Both the position numbers and the translations under genes were made by a program. Under the pieces are notes generated by a model that was given only the letters and a program-made list of their open reading frames with translations, did not search any database and was not told where the DNA came from. Positions 22,917 through 32,908 of a DNA stretch of 64,000 nucleotides are shown piece by piece (the stretch's first letter is position 1; each line of letters opens with the position of its first letter). Source of the stretch: Myotis daubentonii (taxonomy: Eukaryota; Chordata; Mammalia; Chiroptera; Vespertilionidae); NCBI RefSeq assembly GCF_963259705.1, contig NC_081846.1, positions 60,875,722 to 60,939,721 on the forward strand. Direction: 5' to 3'.

Positions 22917-23477
22917 CTAGAGGCACGGTGCACGGGGAGGGGGTTCCCCTCAGCCCAGCTGAACCCTCTCCAATCCAGGACACCTAGGGGGATGTCTGAC
23001 TGCTGGTTTAGGCCCAATCTCCAGGACATAGCTTTCACAGTCCTGGACCGCTGGCTCCTAATCACTCACCTGCCTGCCTGCCTGCCTAGTTGCCCCCAAC
23101 TGCCCCTCCCTCCCCTCTGGCCTGGTCTCCCCTCATGAGCCCCCGCCAGCCTGGTTGCCCCATGCAGTGTGCTGTTCAGTCATCTGGTCATCACTCACTA
23201 ATGCCCCTGCAGGCTTGGTTGCCCCAAACAGCCTGCTGTTCAGTCATCTGGTCATCCCTCACTAACCACCCTACAGGCCTAGTTGCCCCACACAGCCTAC
23301 TTGTTCAGTTGTTTGGTCGTCCCTCACTAACCATCCTCCCGACCTGGTCGCCCCACACAGCCTACTTGTTCAGTTGTTTGGTCGTCCCTCACTAACCATC
23401 CTGCTGACCTGGTTGTAGGCAGGTATCTTGTGAGGGTGTGAGGGTTAATTTGCATATTACCTCTTTATTAGATAGGA
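22917..23477 (-). mobile_element. Complete Helitron with 65-bp subrepeats, 561 bp
   Basis: From CTAGAGGCACGGTGCAC to TTTATTAGATAGGA, flanked by A and T. The 3' hairpin is damaged: the second arm is replaced by a G-run. It contains four units of about 65 bp starting near 23149, 23213, 23277 and 23342. It is related to 6156-6674. Confidence 0.9.
23149..23410. repeat. 65-bp tandem repeat, four units
   Basis: Each unit has CCTGGTTGCCCCA-type, TGTTCAGT, TGGTCRTCCCTCACTAA blocks. The last two units are almost identical (CACACAGCCTACTTGTTCAG), which points to recent local duplication. Confidence 0.85.
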
Positions 23478-23489
23478 TATCAATCATGC

Positions 23490-24030
23490 TGTTAACTGTG
23501 ATTGTTTTGTTTTGATTAAAGAATGCACATTCTAACCTGGCTGGGAGTTGTATGACCAAAAGACCTGGTATTTAACCTGGAAATGCAGTCCATTCTCCTA
23601 AACTGAGAACTGCCTATCTGCATGGAAAGATTAACAAGCTTGTTGCCAAAACAATGAAGTTCCTGAGGCAACTCCGTTTGCAACCTTCCAGCCTGAATTG
23701 CCTGTAATCTGTAACCATTTTACCCATTTTTATTCCTTTTGCCTACTTCCCCATGCCTGTAATGCCCATTTTTATTTCTTTTGCCTAGCCATTCATATTA
23801 CTTTTGCCTACTTTTCCATATAATCTTTGTCCATCTACCCAATATAAGCAGCTGGCTTATGAGGGGGGCAGGGGATGCAGAGCAGACTGTCATGGATGAC
23901 CTTCTGCTCTCTCATTCTTCTGACATTATTGGAATAAATGCTCATACATGCTTCAACCCTGTTAATGCTAAAGTGGCTCAAGTAGTGACAGGCAGCCTGG
24001 ACCCATTTGTTGCCCGGTTTCAGCTTCAAA
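23490..24030 (+). mobile_element. Probable solo LTR (class uncertain)
   Basis: LTR-like order: a TATA-like CCAATATAAGCAGCTGG at about 23838, a polyadenylation signal GGAATAAATGCTC at about 23930, and an end around CCCGGTTTCAGCTTCA (24015-24030). The start near 23490 is a guess and no flanking duplication was found. No viral gene is present. Confidence 0.45.
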
Positions 24031-25113
24031 AATAATAAAAATGATTATTTACTTGGAGAAAAGTTAACCCTGTATTTCAGAAAAGGGCTGCTGTTGCTCA
24101 TGTTGAGCAGAGAAATCAAAATACTTTTGTCAGTCAACTATAGCAAATTAATTTTTATGTGTTTAGGCAATAAAAAAGTCATTACATTTTATATATATAA
24201 AAAGTCAAAGAATAACCTAATTTGCTGCTATCTGCTGGTAACTGCCTAGAACAATACTGATTAGTTTCATTTTGGCTGGCACCTCTGAGGCAGTACCTGA
24301 AATCTATACATTTTCACAACAACATTCAAATGGCAAGTTACTTGTTCTTTGTTGTGTAAAATATTAGGGGGAATAAAAGGATTTGAAAAAGTAAAGAAAG
24401 AATATAGGGTTTCTTTTTCAGGTCAGAGAGTACAAAAACTAAACTAAACACACTAAATATTGGAGAAAAACACTTATTGCAATTAAGAACTTTCAAAATA
24501 TCTGAAAATAAAATCCTCCTTATCTTTTTTTTTTTAATTGAAGCTTTTTTTTCATTTCCTCCAAGCCTTAGGCTTACTAGTTTAGGAGAAGACAGTGTGG
24601 TAGCATATATTCCAAATGAAAATAGAGTTCAAATCCACAATAAAATAAGAAAAGTTGTTCATTGATAGCTGTGTTTTCCCCTAAGGGAATATTGGGAAAC
24701 CACAGAGAGGCTGCTAACACAGTGTATCAGATACCTCATTGATTTAAATGGCAGGCTCTCACTTATTGATTAGAAACCCCTACTTCAACAAAGGGATTTT
24801 CTTAAAAATCCATCAATGATGCTATGCCTTATATCTTATCTAGAATCAGGAATAACTAACTTTATTTTTTTTCTCATACTCTTCATTGACAACTTAAAAA
24901 CAAAGCCACTTAAATCTACTAAATTAGATTTCTTCTGATGGCAATAATTTATACAATAAGTTACAATAACAAATCTTAAGTAGCATAAGAATTGAAGCAT
25001 TTTAAGCTCTGATATTGGAAAGGATGTATCTATTGTTTTCCTTTTTTATTTCTTATATATATGAGAGCTTGTTTCCTGTTAAATATGTATCTATACAGAG
25101 CTAATATATATAT
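24031..25113. other. Non-genic AT-rich stretch, nothing recognised
   Basis: Frames of 62-80 codons near 24007-24249 and 24477-24665 have no known motif and are at the level expected by chance. Confidence 0.45.
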
Positions 25114-25876
25114 TCTAATATATAAAAAGCCAGTGTCCGTAACACCCAAATACTGAAGGCTCCACTAAAAGTCAGTCCTGCAGTCAGTGCTGGGTTGCCA
25201 CTACGACCCAGCACTGACTGCGGAGGGGGCTGCGGATCAGGCCGGAAGAGAGGCCTGGAAAGAAAAACAGGGTCTTATCTGTAGCAGCTGTTGATCAGCA
25301 CTTGCCTCTCTCTTTCTCTCGGGGCCTGGCCATCAGCCTCGCCTCTCATTCTCTTGGGCCTCCACTAGGGCTGCTGATCAGCCCCGCCTCTCTGATCAGG
25401 CTCGTTGATAGGCCCGGAGACACTGACTAGCATAGAAACCGACCAATCAGAAACAAATCTGGGTGAAGTGCAAGGAGCCAATTGCTGTCTAGGAGGTAGA
25501 GCTTTTGCTGCTGACTGGCATAGAAACTGACCAATCAGAAACAAATCTGGGTGAAGTGCGGGGAGCCAATGGCTGCCTATGAGTCAGAGCTTTTGATGCT
25601 GACTGGCATAGAAACCAACCAATCAGAACCTAATCTGGGAGAACTGTGAAGGCAGAATCTAAGGTGGGGGCTGAGGAGGGGTTTTAAGGGCAACAGCTGT
25701 GTGATGTAAGGTGTAAGAAAGCAGTTCAATTTTTTTTTAAATAACCGGTTTGGCAGTATAGTGCGTATGGCTGGCTATCAATCCAGATATAGGGATTATG
25801 TATTTTTGTCTGCCAAGAGCATCTCCTCCTGATGAAAAAGGCTCCTCCCCCCGCATTTAAGCAATCCTATCCTATA
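25114..25876 (+). mobile_element. Helitron with 88-bp CCAAT-bearing repeats, 3' end missing
   Basis: It starts TCTAATATATAAAAAGCC, like the 5' end of the large Helitron at 26315. Both continue with a GTCAGTCCTGCAG block. The middle is GC-rich and carries three 88-bp repeats. The right end runs into ATCCTATATAAT (about 25868-25880), apparently the start of another Helitron, and no CTAG end is present. The 3' border is therefore approximate. Confidence 0.65.
25425..25688 (+). repeat. 88-bp tandem repeat with CCAAT motifs, three units
   Basis: Units start at 25425, 25513 and 25601 with GACTRGCATAGAAACYRACC. Each has ACCAATCAGAA, and the first two also have a second GAGCCAATKGCTG. CCAAT boxes in the order and density of a promoter suggest captured or evolved regulatory DNA. 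This is inference. Confidence 0.85.
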
Positions 25877-25883
25877 TAATCTA

Positions 25884-26312
25884 TCTATACTACTAAAAGG
25901 GCAATATGCTAATCAGACCGGGTCAACCAGCCATCTTCCGGATGCCCGACTTCCTTCCAGAATAAGCCATGGTGGTGGGGGCCAAGGCAGAGGTCTTTAG
26001 GAGCAATCAGGCCGACAAAGGAGGGCAGTTGGGGGAGACATCAGGCTTGCAGGGGAGGGCAGTTGGGGGCAACCAGGCCGGCAGGGGAGGGCAGTTAGGG
26101 GCGATCAGGCAGGCAGGCAAGTGAGCGGTTAGGAGCCAGTGGTCCCAGATTATGAGAGGGAGGTCCAACTGCCAGTTTAGGACCAATCCCACAGGGATTG
26201 GGCTTAAAATGATGGTCAGTCATCCCACAAGGGGTCCCTGATTGGAGAGGGTGCAGGCTGGGCTGAGGGAACACCCCCCCCCATGCATGAATTTCATACA
26301 CTGGGCCACTAG
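25884..26312 (+). mobile_element. Complete Helitron, 429 bp
   Basis: Starts TCTATACTACTAAAAGGGC after A and ends CTGGGCCACTAG before T, with hairpin-like ATGCATGAATTTCATACA. Subrepeats AGGCCGGCAGGGGAGGGCAG lie at about 26010-26120. It is followed two bases later by the next Helitron. Confidence 0.88.
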
Positions 26313-26707
26313 TATCTACATATATAAAAACCCTGGGTGTAACATCACATACCGAAGCTCGACCAACCGGAAGGAAGTCAGTCCTGCAGGGGACGTCTTG
26401 AAAACGGCTGTGCACTCCGCCAGTTGTTTCCCAGAGGGCGAGGTTTCAGGCAGGAACCTGACCTCAGGGCAAGGTTTCAGGCAGGAACCCGCCCTCGGAG
26501 CGGAGCGTAGAAATACTGAGTCCTGGGTTGCCTTGCCAAAGGCTGTGCCCTCCCTGAGCTGTTTCCTGCAAGGCCTGAGGGATGAAACCATCCTCGGAGC
26601 ACCAGGAGTGCCCAGCAGCAGTCAGACCGGGGTTGCTGAGGCAGAGGCCACAGTGTGGCGGAACTCTGGGTCTGGCCCAACAGGGGGCGTGGCCGGCCTT
26701 CAAACAA

Positions 26708-26920
26708 GACCCTGACAGTAGGGAGGAGACAGCCCCATTCCTCACAGAATCTGCTGTTGGATACCTTGCTGTCAGTGGCCTGCCAGCCAGGAACCCCATT
26801 CACCTGTACCCCGGACCCTGACAGGAGGGAGGAGGGAGCCCCATTCCTCACGGAATAGACAGGTGGCCAGCTTGCTGTCAGGGGCCTACCAACTAGGAAT
26901 CCTATTCACCTGCATATCTG
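26708..26920. repeat. 106-bp tandem duplication in Helitron 5' region
   Basis: Units start at 26708 and 26814 with GACCCTGACAG, each carrying GCCCCATTCCTCACRGAAT and CTATTCACCTG/CCATTCACCTG. Just upstream (about 26440-26500) GGTTTCAGGCAGGAACC is repeated at a 33-bp interval. Confidence 0.8.
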
Positions 26921-26947
26921 TATAAAGTTTCAATACATTATATTAGA

Positions 26948-27933
26948 GGTCACAGTGGTACTGTTTTACCCACAGCATCTACAGGAATTGCTGCAAATTT
27001 ACTTCTGGGTGGAAGCACCTTTCATTCCCAGTATAAATTACCAATTCCACTAAATGAAACTTTAATTTCTAGACTAGATATAAAGAGCGAAGTTGCTAAA
27101 ACTATTCAAAAGGCCCAATTTCTCATTATTGATGAATGCACCAGGGCATCCAGTCATGCTATAAATGCCATAGACAGATTACTAAGAGCAATTATGAGTC
27201 TGAATGTTCTATTTAGTGGGAAAGTTCTCCTCCTTCTTGGAGTGGATTTTTGACAATGTCTCAGTATTGTACTGCATGCTATGTGATCGTCCATAGTACA
27301 AATGAGTTTAAAGTACTGCAATGTTTGGGGATGTTTCAGAAACTTCGCTCTTACAACAAATATGAGATCAGAGAATTCGGCTTATAGTGGATGGCTAGTA
27401 AAACTTGGAGATGGCAAACTTGATAGCAGTTTTCATTTAGGAATGGATATTATTGGAATCCCCTGTGAAATGATTTGTAATGGATCTATTATTGAAGCTA
27501 CCTTTGGAAATACTGTATCGATAGATAATCTTAAAAATATATCTAAATGTGCAATTTTTTGTCCAAAAAATGAGCATGTTCAAAAATTAAATGAAGAAAT
27601 TTTGGATATACTCGATGGAGATTTTCACACATATTTGAGTGATGATTCCATTGATTCCACAGATGATGCTGAAAAGGAAAATTTTCCCATCGAATTTCGT
27701 AATAGTATTACTCCTTCGGGAATGCCGTGTCATAAATTAAAATTGAAAGTGGGTGCAATCATCATGCTATTGAGAAATCTCAATAGTAAATGGGGTCTTT
27801 GTAATGGTACCAAATTTATTACCAAAAGATTACAACCTAACATTATCGAAGCTGAAGTATTAACAGGATCTGCAGACGGAGAGGTTGTTCTGATTCCAAG
27901 AATTAGTTTGTCCCGATCTGACACTGGCCTCCC
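26948..27933 (+). pseudogene. Helitron replication helicase (Pif1-like), C-terminal half, first segment
   Basis: In autonomous Helitrons the Rep-helicase protein nicks, unwinds and copies the element by a rolling-circle-like route. In one frame this segment shows helicase motif Ia-like TASTGIAANLL and GGSTFHSQYKLP (about residues 9-32), motif II LIIDEC (about 59-64), then KVLLLLGVDF with QCLSIV (motif III region) and SLKYCNVWGCFRNFALTTNM. Further on are NGSIIEATFG and HKLKLKVGAIIMLLRNLNSK, GLCNGTKF, typical of the C-terminal helicase domain. The P-loop (motif I) is missing: the frame opens at GHSGTV right after the deletion join near 26945. TGA stops lie at 27251 and 27284. The 213 codons after 27302 are open. 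The frame is cut at 27934 by the T-run of the HAL1-like insertion and resumes at 30506. Confidence 0.9.
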
Positions 27934-28177
27934 ATTTTTTTAAATTAAATCTTTATTGTTCAGATTATTACATTTGTTCCTCTTTTTTCACCCCATAGCT
28001 CCCCTCCACCTGGTTCCCACCCCACCCTCTGCCCTTACCCCCCGCCCCCCGACTGTCCTCATCCATAGGTGTACGATTTTTGTCCAGTCTCGTCCCACAC
28101 CTCCCACACCCCCAACACCCCTTCCCCCCCCCAGAATAGTCAGTCCAATCCCTTAATATGTCCCTGATTCTATTACA

Positions 28178-28440
28178 CAGTGGGGCCTTGACTTATGAGT
28201 TTAATAGGTTCCGTGACAGAGCTCATAACTCAAATTACTCGTATGTCAAATCAAAAAGTGAATGAGTGAGACACGTGATGTTGGACTGATGTTGTGGTGT
28301 TCACTGTGACGTTCACTGCACCAACTAGCGGTGGGGTTTCTGAAGCTGGCTCGTAACCCGAATTTTAGTTCGCAACTCAAAGCAAAAAATTGGCCGAGAG
28401 ACAGCTCATATCTCGAAAAGCTCGTTAGTCGGCCCCACTG
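28178..28440. mobile_element. Tigger-like (Tc1/mariner) MITE, 263 bp
   Basis: Terminal inverted repeats CAGTGGGGCC...GGCCCCACTG, with further imperfect pairing inward (CTTATGAGTTTAAT with AGCTCGTTAGTC), and TA next to the right end. It sits in the 3' UTR of the HAL1-like element: the HAL1 copy at 48090-48352 has the same UTR without it. No transposase. Confidence 0.75.
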
Positions 28441-28560
28441 TATTCACCAGTTTATTCTGTTCATCATATTATTTCTTCACTTGATTTTTAGATTCACTTG
28501 TTGATAGATGCGCATTTGTTGGTCATAATTTGTATCTTTACATTTTTCTTCTTCCTCTTC

Positions 28561-29399
28561 TTAAAGGATACCTTTCAGCATCTCATATAATACTGATTTG
28601 GTGGTGATGAACTCCTTTAACTTTTTCTTATCTGTGAAGCTCTTTATCTGACCTTCAATTCTGAATGATAGCTTTGCTGGCTAAAGTAATCTTGGTTTTA
28701 GGTTCTTGGTCTTCATCACTTTGAATATTTCTTGCCACTCTCTTCTGGCCTGGATAGTTTCTGTTGAGAAATCAGCTGACAATCCTATGGGTACTCCCTT
28801 GTAGGTAACTGACCTTTTTTCTCTTGCTGCTTTTAAGATTCTCTCTTTGTCTTTTGCTCTTGGCATTTTAATTATGATATGTCTTGGTGTGGTCCTCTTT
28901 GGATTCCTTTTGTTTGGGGTTCTCTGCACTTCCTGGATGTGTAAGTCTATTTCTTTCAACAAGTAGGGGAAGTTTTCTATCATTATTTCTTCAAATAGGT
29001 TTTCAATATCTTGCTCTCTCTCTTCTTCTGGCATCCCCCTAATTTGGATGTTGGTACGCTTGAAGTTGTCCCAAAGGTTCCTTACAATATCTTTATATTT
29101 TTGGATTCTTTTTTCTTTTTGTTTTTCTGGTTGGGTGTTTTTTGCTTCTTTGTATTTCAAATCTTTGACTTCATTCTTGCGAACCTCTAGTCTGCTATTG
29201 GAACTCTGCATAATATTCTTTATTTCAGTCAGTATATGCTTAATTTCTAGTTGGTCCTTTTTCATAACCTCCAGGGTCTCACTAGATTTCTTGAGGGTCT
29301 CACTAAATTTATCGGCGGTTTCTAGAAAATTCTTGAAAAACTTATAACCATGGTTTTGAACTCTATATCCAGTAGTTTGCTTTCCTCCATTTCTGTCAT
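28561..29399 (-). pseudogene. HAL1/L1 ORF1 RNA-binding protein, broken
   Basis: L1 ORF1p is a trimeric RNA chaperone that coats the transcript. On the minus strand ATG at 29399 gives MTEMEESKLLDIEFKTM, a typical L1 ORF1 start. Compared with the copy at 62 kb, a 1-bp loss near 29337 shifts the frame. The long open frame then continues with a coiled coil (TADKFSETLKKSSETLEVM onward), an RRM domain (NIQIRGMPEEEREQDIENLF) and the C-terminal domain (TPRHIIIKMPRAKDKERIL, YKGVPIGLSADFSTETIQ). A single nonsense codon at 28681-28683 precedes about 40 more codons that match the other copies to the stop at 28561. With only two lesions this is a comparatively young copy. Confidence 0.85.
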
Positions 29400-30505
29400 T
29401 TGTGACCTGTTTCTTTGTCTCCGCATTTTTTATGCTTCCCTGTGTTGACAGAGTGGCTTTCTGTGCTAGGTGTCCTATAGGGCCCAGTGGCTCAGACTCC
29501 CCAATTACCTGAGGTGGACACTCTTGGTGCACCCCTTTGTGGGCTGTGTGCACAGTCTTGTTGTAGTTAAGCCTTGATTGTAGTAGGTATCACTGGGAGG
29601 AACTGACCTCCAGGCCAATTGGCTGTGAGAATCAGCTGTGTCTGCAGTGGGAGAACTTCTGAGCTGGAGACACCCTTCTGGGGCAAGACTTGCTTCAGTG
29701 GGGCTTTGGTGCTCACTGAATCTGCCCCGAGTGTGTCCCTTATGGATCTGAGGAGTTGTAATCTGGATGGTCCCACTCTGACCACTGGGTACACTGGCTC
29801 TTGGATGTCTAAGGAGATGCTAATTTAGCCTCTGCCTGAGGCTACCCAGCAGGAGCTATGGAGAGATTTGCAGATTCCTCTTCTTTGTTTGGGGTTTGGA
29901 GGTGCCCAGATGAGGCCCAACTCTGAAGCAGTGCAAGATGTTGTGGGGCCTTGGGCCTTCTTTTGGAAGTTCTGGGTCTCTCTGACCCAGCTGCAGTTTG
30001 TTAGGTAATTTTCAGATTGCAAAGGGCCAGGCCTTTCATATGCAAATCCTCTGGGCACAGCTTGGGTGGGGCAGGGTCTCAGGGGATCAACAGGGGAGAG
30101 AAAACAGCTATGGCTGCTCCTCAGTCCTACCCTAAGAGGCCCCATGACTCAGTGTCCTGGTAATCGGTGCAAGCACCTCTGAGAGAAAGCCGCCCTTGAG
30201 TTACGACCAATCCCAGACAGTCCAGTTTCCCTATATGAGTCTGGGTCCCCAGAGACTCACCCAGAACTGGAGTTCAGGCAGTCAGGAGCTTGTGTCTCCC
30301 TCCCGATTGAAAAAGACATCGTTGTCCTCAGTTGCCAGCCCTTGCCGAGTGCGCCTCCGTACCTATGCACTTTACTTCCGCACCTCCTCTGAGTCTCAGT
30401 GTGCTTTTCTCTTTCCTTCTAGTTGTAGAATTTCCACTCAGCCAGCCTTCCTGTGGTTCTGGATGATGTCAGTTTTGTCTTTTAGTTGTATTTCCAGCAT
30501 TTGTG

Positions 30506-30721
30506 GTGACTATTAATTAATCACAAGGACAAACTCTAAACAGAGTAGGCATATTCCTACCTGAACACGTTTTAGCACATGGTCAGTTATATGTTGCTTT
30601 CTCTTGAGTTTGAAGAGCATGTGACGTTACAGTTAAAGTTCTAAATACTTCATCACAAGGGAAATCAGTCAAGCACTCTGAAAGTGTTTTCACTCTTTAT
30701 GTGGTGTACAGGGAGATATGA
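30506..30721 (+). pseudogene. Helitron helicase, last segment (motif VI region)
   Basis: This resumes the frame interrupted at 27933. It begins TIN-stop-SQGQTLNRVGIFLPEHVL and continues AHGQLYVAFS, the conserved end of Pif1/Helitron helicases. It finishes at the TGA of 30719-30721. In-frame stops lie at 30518, 30605 and 30611. About 20 codons are lost at the HAL1-like insertion site. The remaining Helitron 3' UTR runs to 31039. Confidence 0.88.
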
Positions 30722-30762
30722 GAATAAGTTGAATCACTTTATCAGTCATTGTTTGCATCACT

Positions 30763-30850
30763 GTTGTTTTTACATCATGTTTTTGTTGTTTTTATATCAT
30801 GTTTTTGTTGTTTTCATATCATGTTTTTGTCATTTTTATATCATGCCTCT
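30763..30850. repeat. 22-bp tandem repeat, four units, in Helitron 3' UTR
   Basis: Units of GTTGTTTTTATATCATGTTT type start near 30763, 30785, 30807 and 30829, with few differences. The open frames here encode only the repeat. Confidence 0.85.
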
Positions 30851-31039
30851 GTTGCTGTTAAATCCTTTTGTTACTGTTTATTTATTAATAAATTTATATA
30901 TTATTTTCATATACATTTTACTAATTTACTTTCATCTCTCACACTTCAATTATAGAGAAAAGGCAAATAGCAATATTAAAATATTTCTGCTAATGAATTC
31001 CCTCTTAATGTGCACGAATTATGTACACAGGGCTACTAG

Positions 31040-32475
31040 TAATATATAAAATGCTAATATGACTGAGCCACCATTCCCCTGGTATTTTGCTTATTAGGTT
31101 TATTCTCTTCACAATTAAAGACATATATTTGAAAGATAACTAAGCTAAAAGTGTTCTCTTCACCAATGGGAAAATTTTATTGCCTGTTCTCTACTTCCAC
31201 CCCCATCTCCCCCCCATCAATGATCAGAACTAATTGAGAGACATCAGATCAATTTTTGTGGCACTGATACAATCAGAGGTTAAGTACTGACCTATACATC
31301 CACTGAGATAGTAACTGCAAATAAAACACGCTGAGAGATAGATCTACAGTGTGTAGTAAGAAAGTCTGGCCCAAATTCATTTTCAGGTCCATCTCATAAA
31401 CTAATTTCTTTTTCAATATTTATTCCATCTTATAAAGTTAGAGCCATAATGAATGGCTTAGAATTTCAGAGGAATTGAATACTTTATTTAGCTATTCTAT
31501 GGTAAACCAGTAACATAAATAATCATATGGTGGGAAAAATCAAAGGTAGACAACAATTCTTTGTATTCAACACAATTAAAATTAAATTAACATGTCAGTT
31601 ATGAAATAGTTGGATATATATCTAATGTGCCTCTATGCTCCTTGAGAACAGCAAAATTTAATTATTAATTTACATATAACTCTTTGTTTTTAAAAAATTA
31701 TATGTACAATTGGTGTCTATTCATATATCTAACACAACATTGAGTTTAGTGCTATGTTTAGTGTTTACATAAATAAAATATGTTTTAATTAAATTGTGTT
31801 GAGTTGCTCAAACACCTTTACCACATAAGCAAATCAAGAGCTGATTTATACATTTTACATGTTATCAATGTGAGTTTTTAAATTATTAAATATTTAAATA
31901 TTTAATAAATGAACTTAAAAATGGAAAAGAGTCAACATAGATATGAAAATGTTTATAATTAACCTATTTTAAAGTTGATAAACAATTTCTCTACATGGAA
32001 ATAATTTAAAAGTCTCTATACTGACCTAAGGAGTGTCTATTAACAATATTCTTTATCATATATAGAAATAAATGGGTTTATTCCACTAAAGATTTCAGCT
32101 TTGTTAGATGATTTGATATTTTATAATACTAACATAAATATTTTACTCAAAATACATAAATGAAATAATAAGAAAAATATTGCTCTATTCTAACTAAATA
32201 AAATATAATCATGGATGCACAGTGGACTTTAACACATTTTTTGAAAAGCAAGAAAATAAAAACCATTACCTCAAAATGTTTGTATTTTTGTAGCATATCT
32301 TCTAGTATATTAACAGAATATGACCATATTAATACTGCCTACTATAGTGAACAGAGGAAGAAATTATTAATTTTACTAATATAACTTTTATGATCAATTC
32401 AGTATATTGTATAATACTAATATTTTAATCTTTTATTAAGTGAATGGATAGCCATTTTAACATTTTTATACATCT
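31040..32475. other. Non-genic AT-rich stretch
   Basis: The first 25 bp (TATATAAAATGCTAATATGAC) may be the start of a further truncated Helitron. Otherwise no recognised element, exon or RNA gene. Confidence 0.45.
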
Positions 32476-32639
32476 ATTGGAGGCCCCATGCATGAAATTC
32501 GTGAAAGAGTAGGCCTTCACAGCCCTACCTGCCTCAGCCCTCACAGTCCCGGTTTGGTCTAGAAGGTCGTCTGAAAGGATGTCCAGAAGGTCATTTGGCT
32601 GTCCGTCTAATTAGCATATTACACTTTTATTATTATAGA
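32476..32639 (-). mobile_element. Short Helitron, 164 bp
   Basis: Reversed 3' end GGAGGCCCCATGCATGAAAT and reversed 5' end AATTAGCATATTACACTTTT followed by ATTATTATAGA. The CTAG end is eroded (TTGG). Confidence 0.75.
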
Positions 32640-32908
32640 TTATTATAGATTCAGCATGAACTGGATATTTAATTTATAGAGAATATCTAGAGTTGCTAAA
32701 ATATCCAAATTTTTGTATATGTTTATAAATGTTCATACCTGGTAAAAACATAAAATGTATAGGTCATACATGTAATACCTCTGAGTCTCTCAAAAATACT
32801 TTACAAAGAAAAGCTTGCATAAATTGTTTCAAAGCTATATTAACCTAGATGCACAGAAACAATGGACAGGACTTGCTTAAGGTAAAGATAAAGCTTTTAT
32901 TAAAGACG
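32640..32908. other. Unassigned DNA between Helitrons
   Basis: Starts with a duplicated TTATTATAGAT at the Helitron end. Nothing else recognised. Confidence 0.4.

Larger units (their letters stand above)
27934..30500 (-). mobile_element. HAL1-like (half-L1) retrotransposon inserted in the Helitron helicase
   Basis: The T-run at 27934 is the reversed A-tail (AACAATAAAGATTTAATTT on the minus strand). Reading the minus strand there follow, in reverse order, a 3' UTR, an ORF1 gene and a long 5' region up to about 30500. There is no ORF2 (endonuclease/reverse transcriptase). The same ORF1-only plan is seen at 45147 and 62035, so it is a family trait and matches the known HAL1 half-LINE1 elements. 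Such elements need L1 enzymes in trans. About 20 helicase codons are missing at the target and no duplication is evident, so the insertion was accompanied by a small target deletion. Confidence 0.8.
26315..31039 (+). mobile_element. Internally deleted autonomous-type Helitron (HeliBat) with helicase relic
   Basis: Both ends are preserved. The 5' end is TCTACATATATAAAAACCC after A. The 3' end is GTGCACGAATTATGTACACA then GGGCTACTAG before T. About 4.7 kb is spanned, of which about 2.57 kb (27934 to about 30500) is a later HAL1-like insertion, leaving about 2.2 kb of Helitron. Autonomous bat Helitrons encode a Rep domain plus a Pif1-like helicase. Here the Rep part and the helicase nucleotide-binding P-loop are deleted and only the C-terminal helicase half remains. 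The 5' segment (26340-26940) is GC-rich, with its own tandem duplications and no Rep motif. The copy cannot be active. Confidence 0.88.

Noticed and set aside
23149..23410. Regular 65-bp repeats considered as a CRISPR-like array
   Set aside because: No repeat-spacer alternation: units are contiguous and lie inside a eukaryotic Helitron.
26242..26851. Open frames of 110-157 codons on both strands
   Set aside because: They lie across a Helitron end and the non-coding GC-rich 5' region of the next Helitron, with no Rep or other domain and overlapping opposite-strand frames.
28681..29553. Reading the whole 290-codon frame starting MHTAHKG as one natural protein
   Set aside because: The first 70 or so codons are 5' UTR read in the wrong frame. 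Comparison with the 62-kb copy shows a 1-bp loss near 29337 that fused them to the real ORF1 frame.
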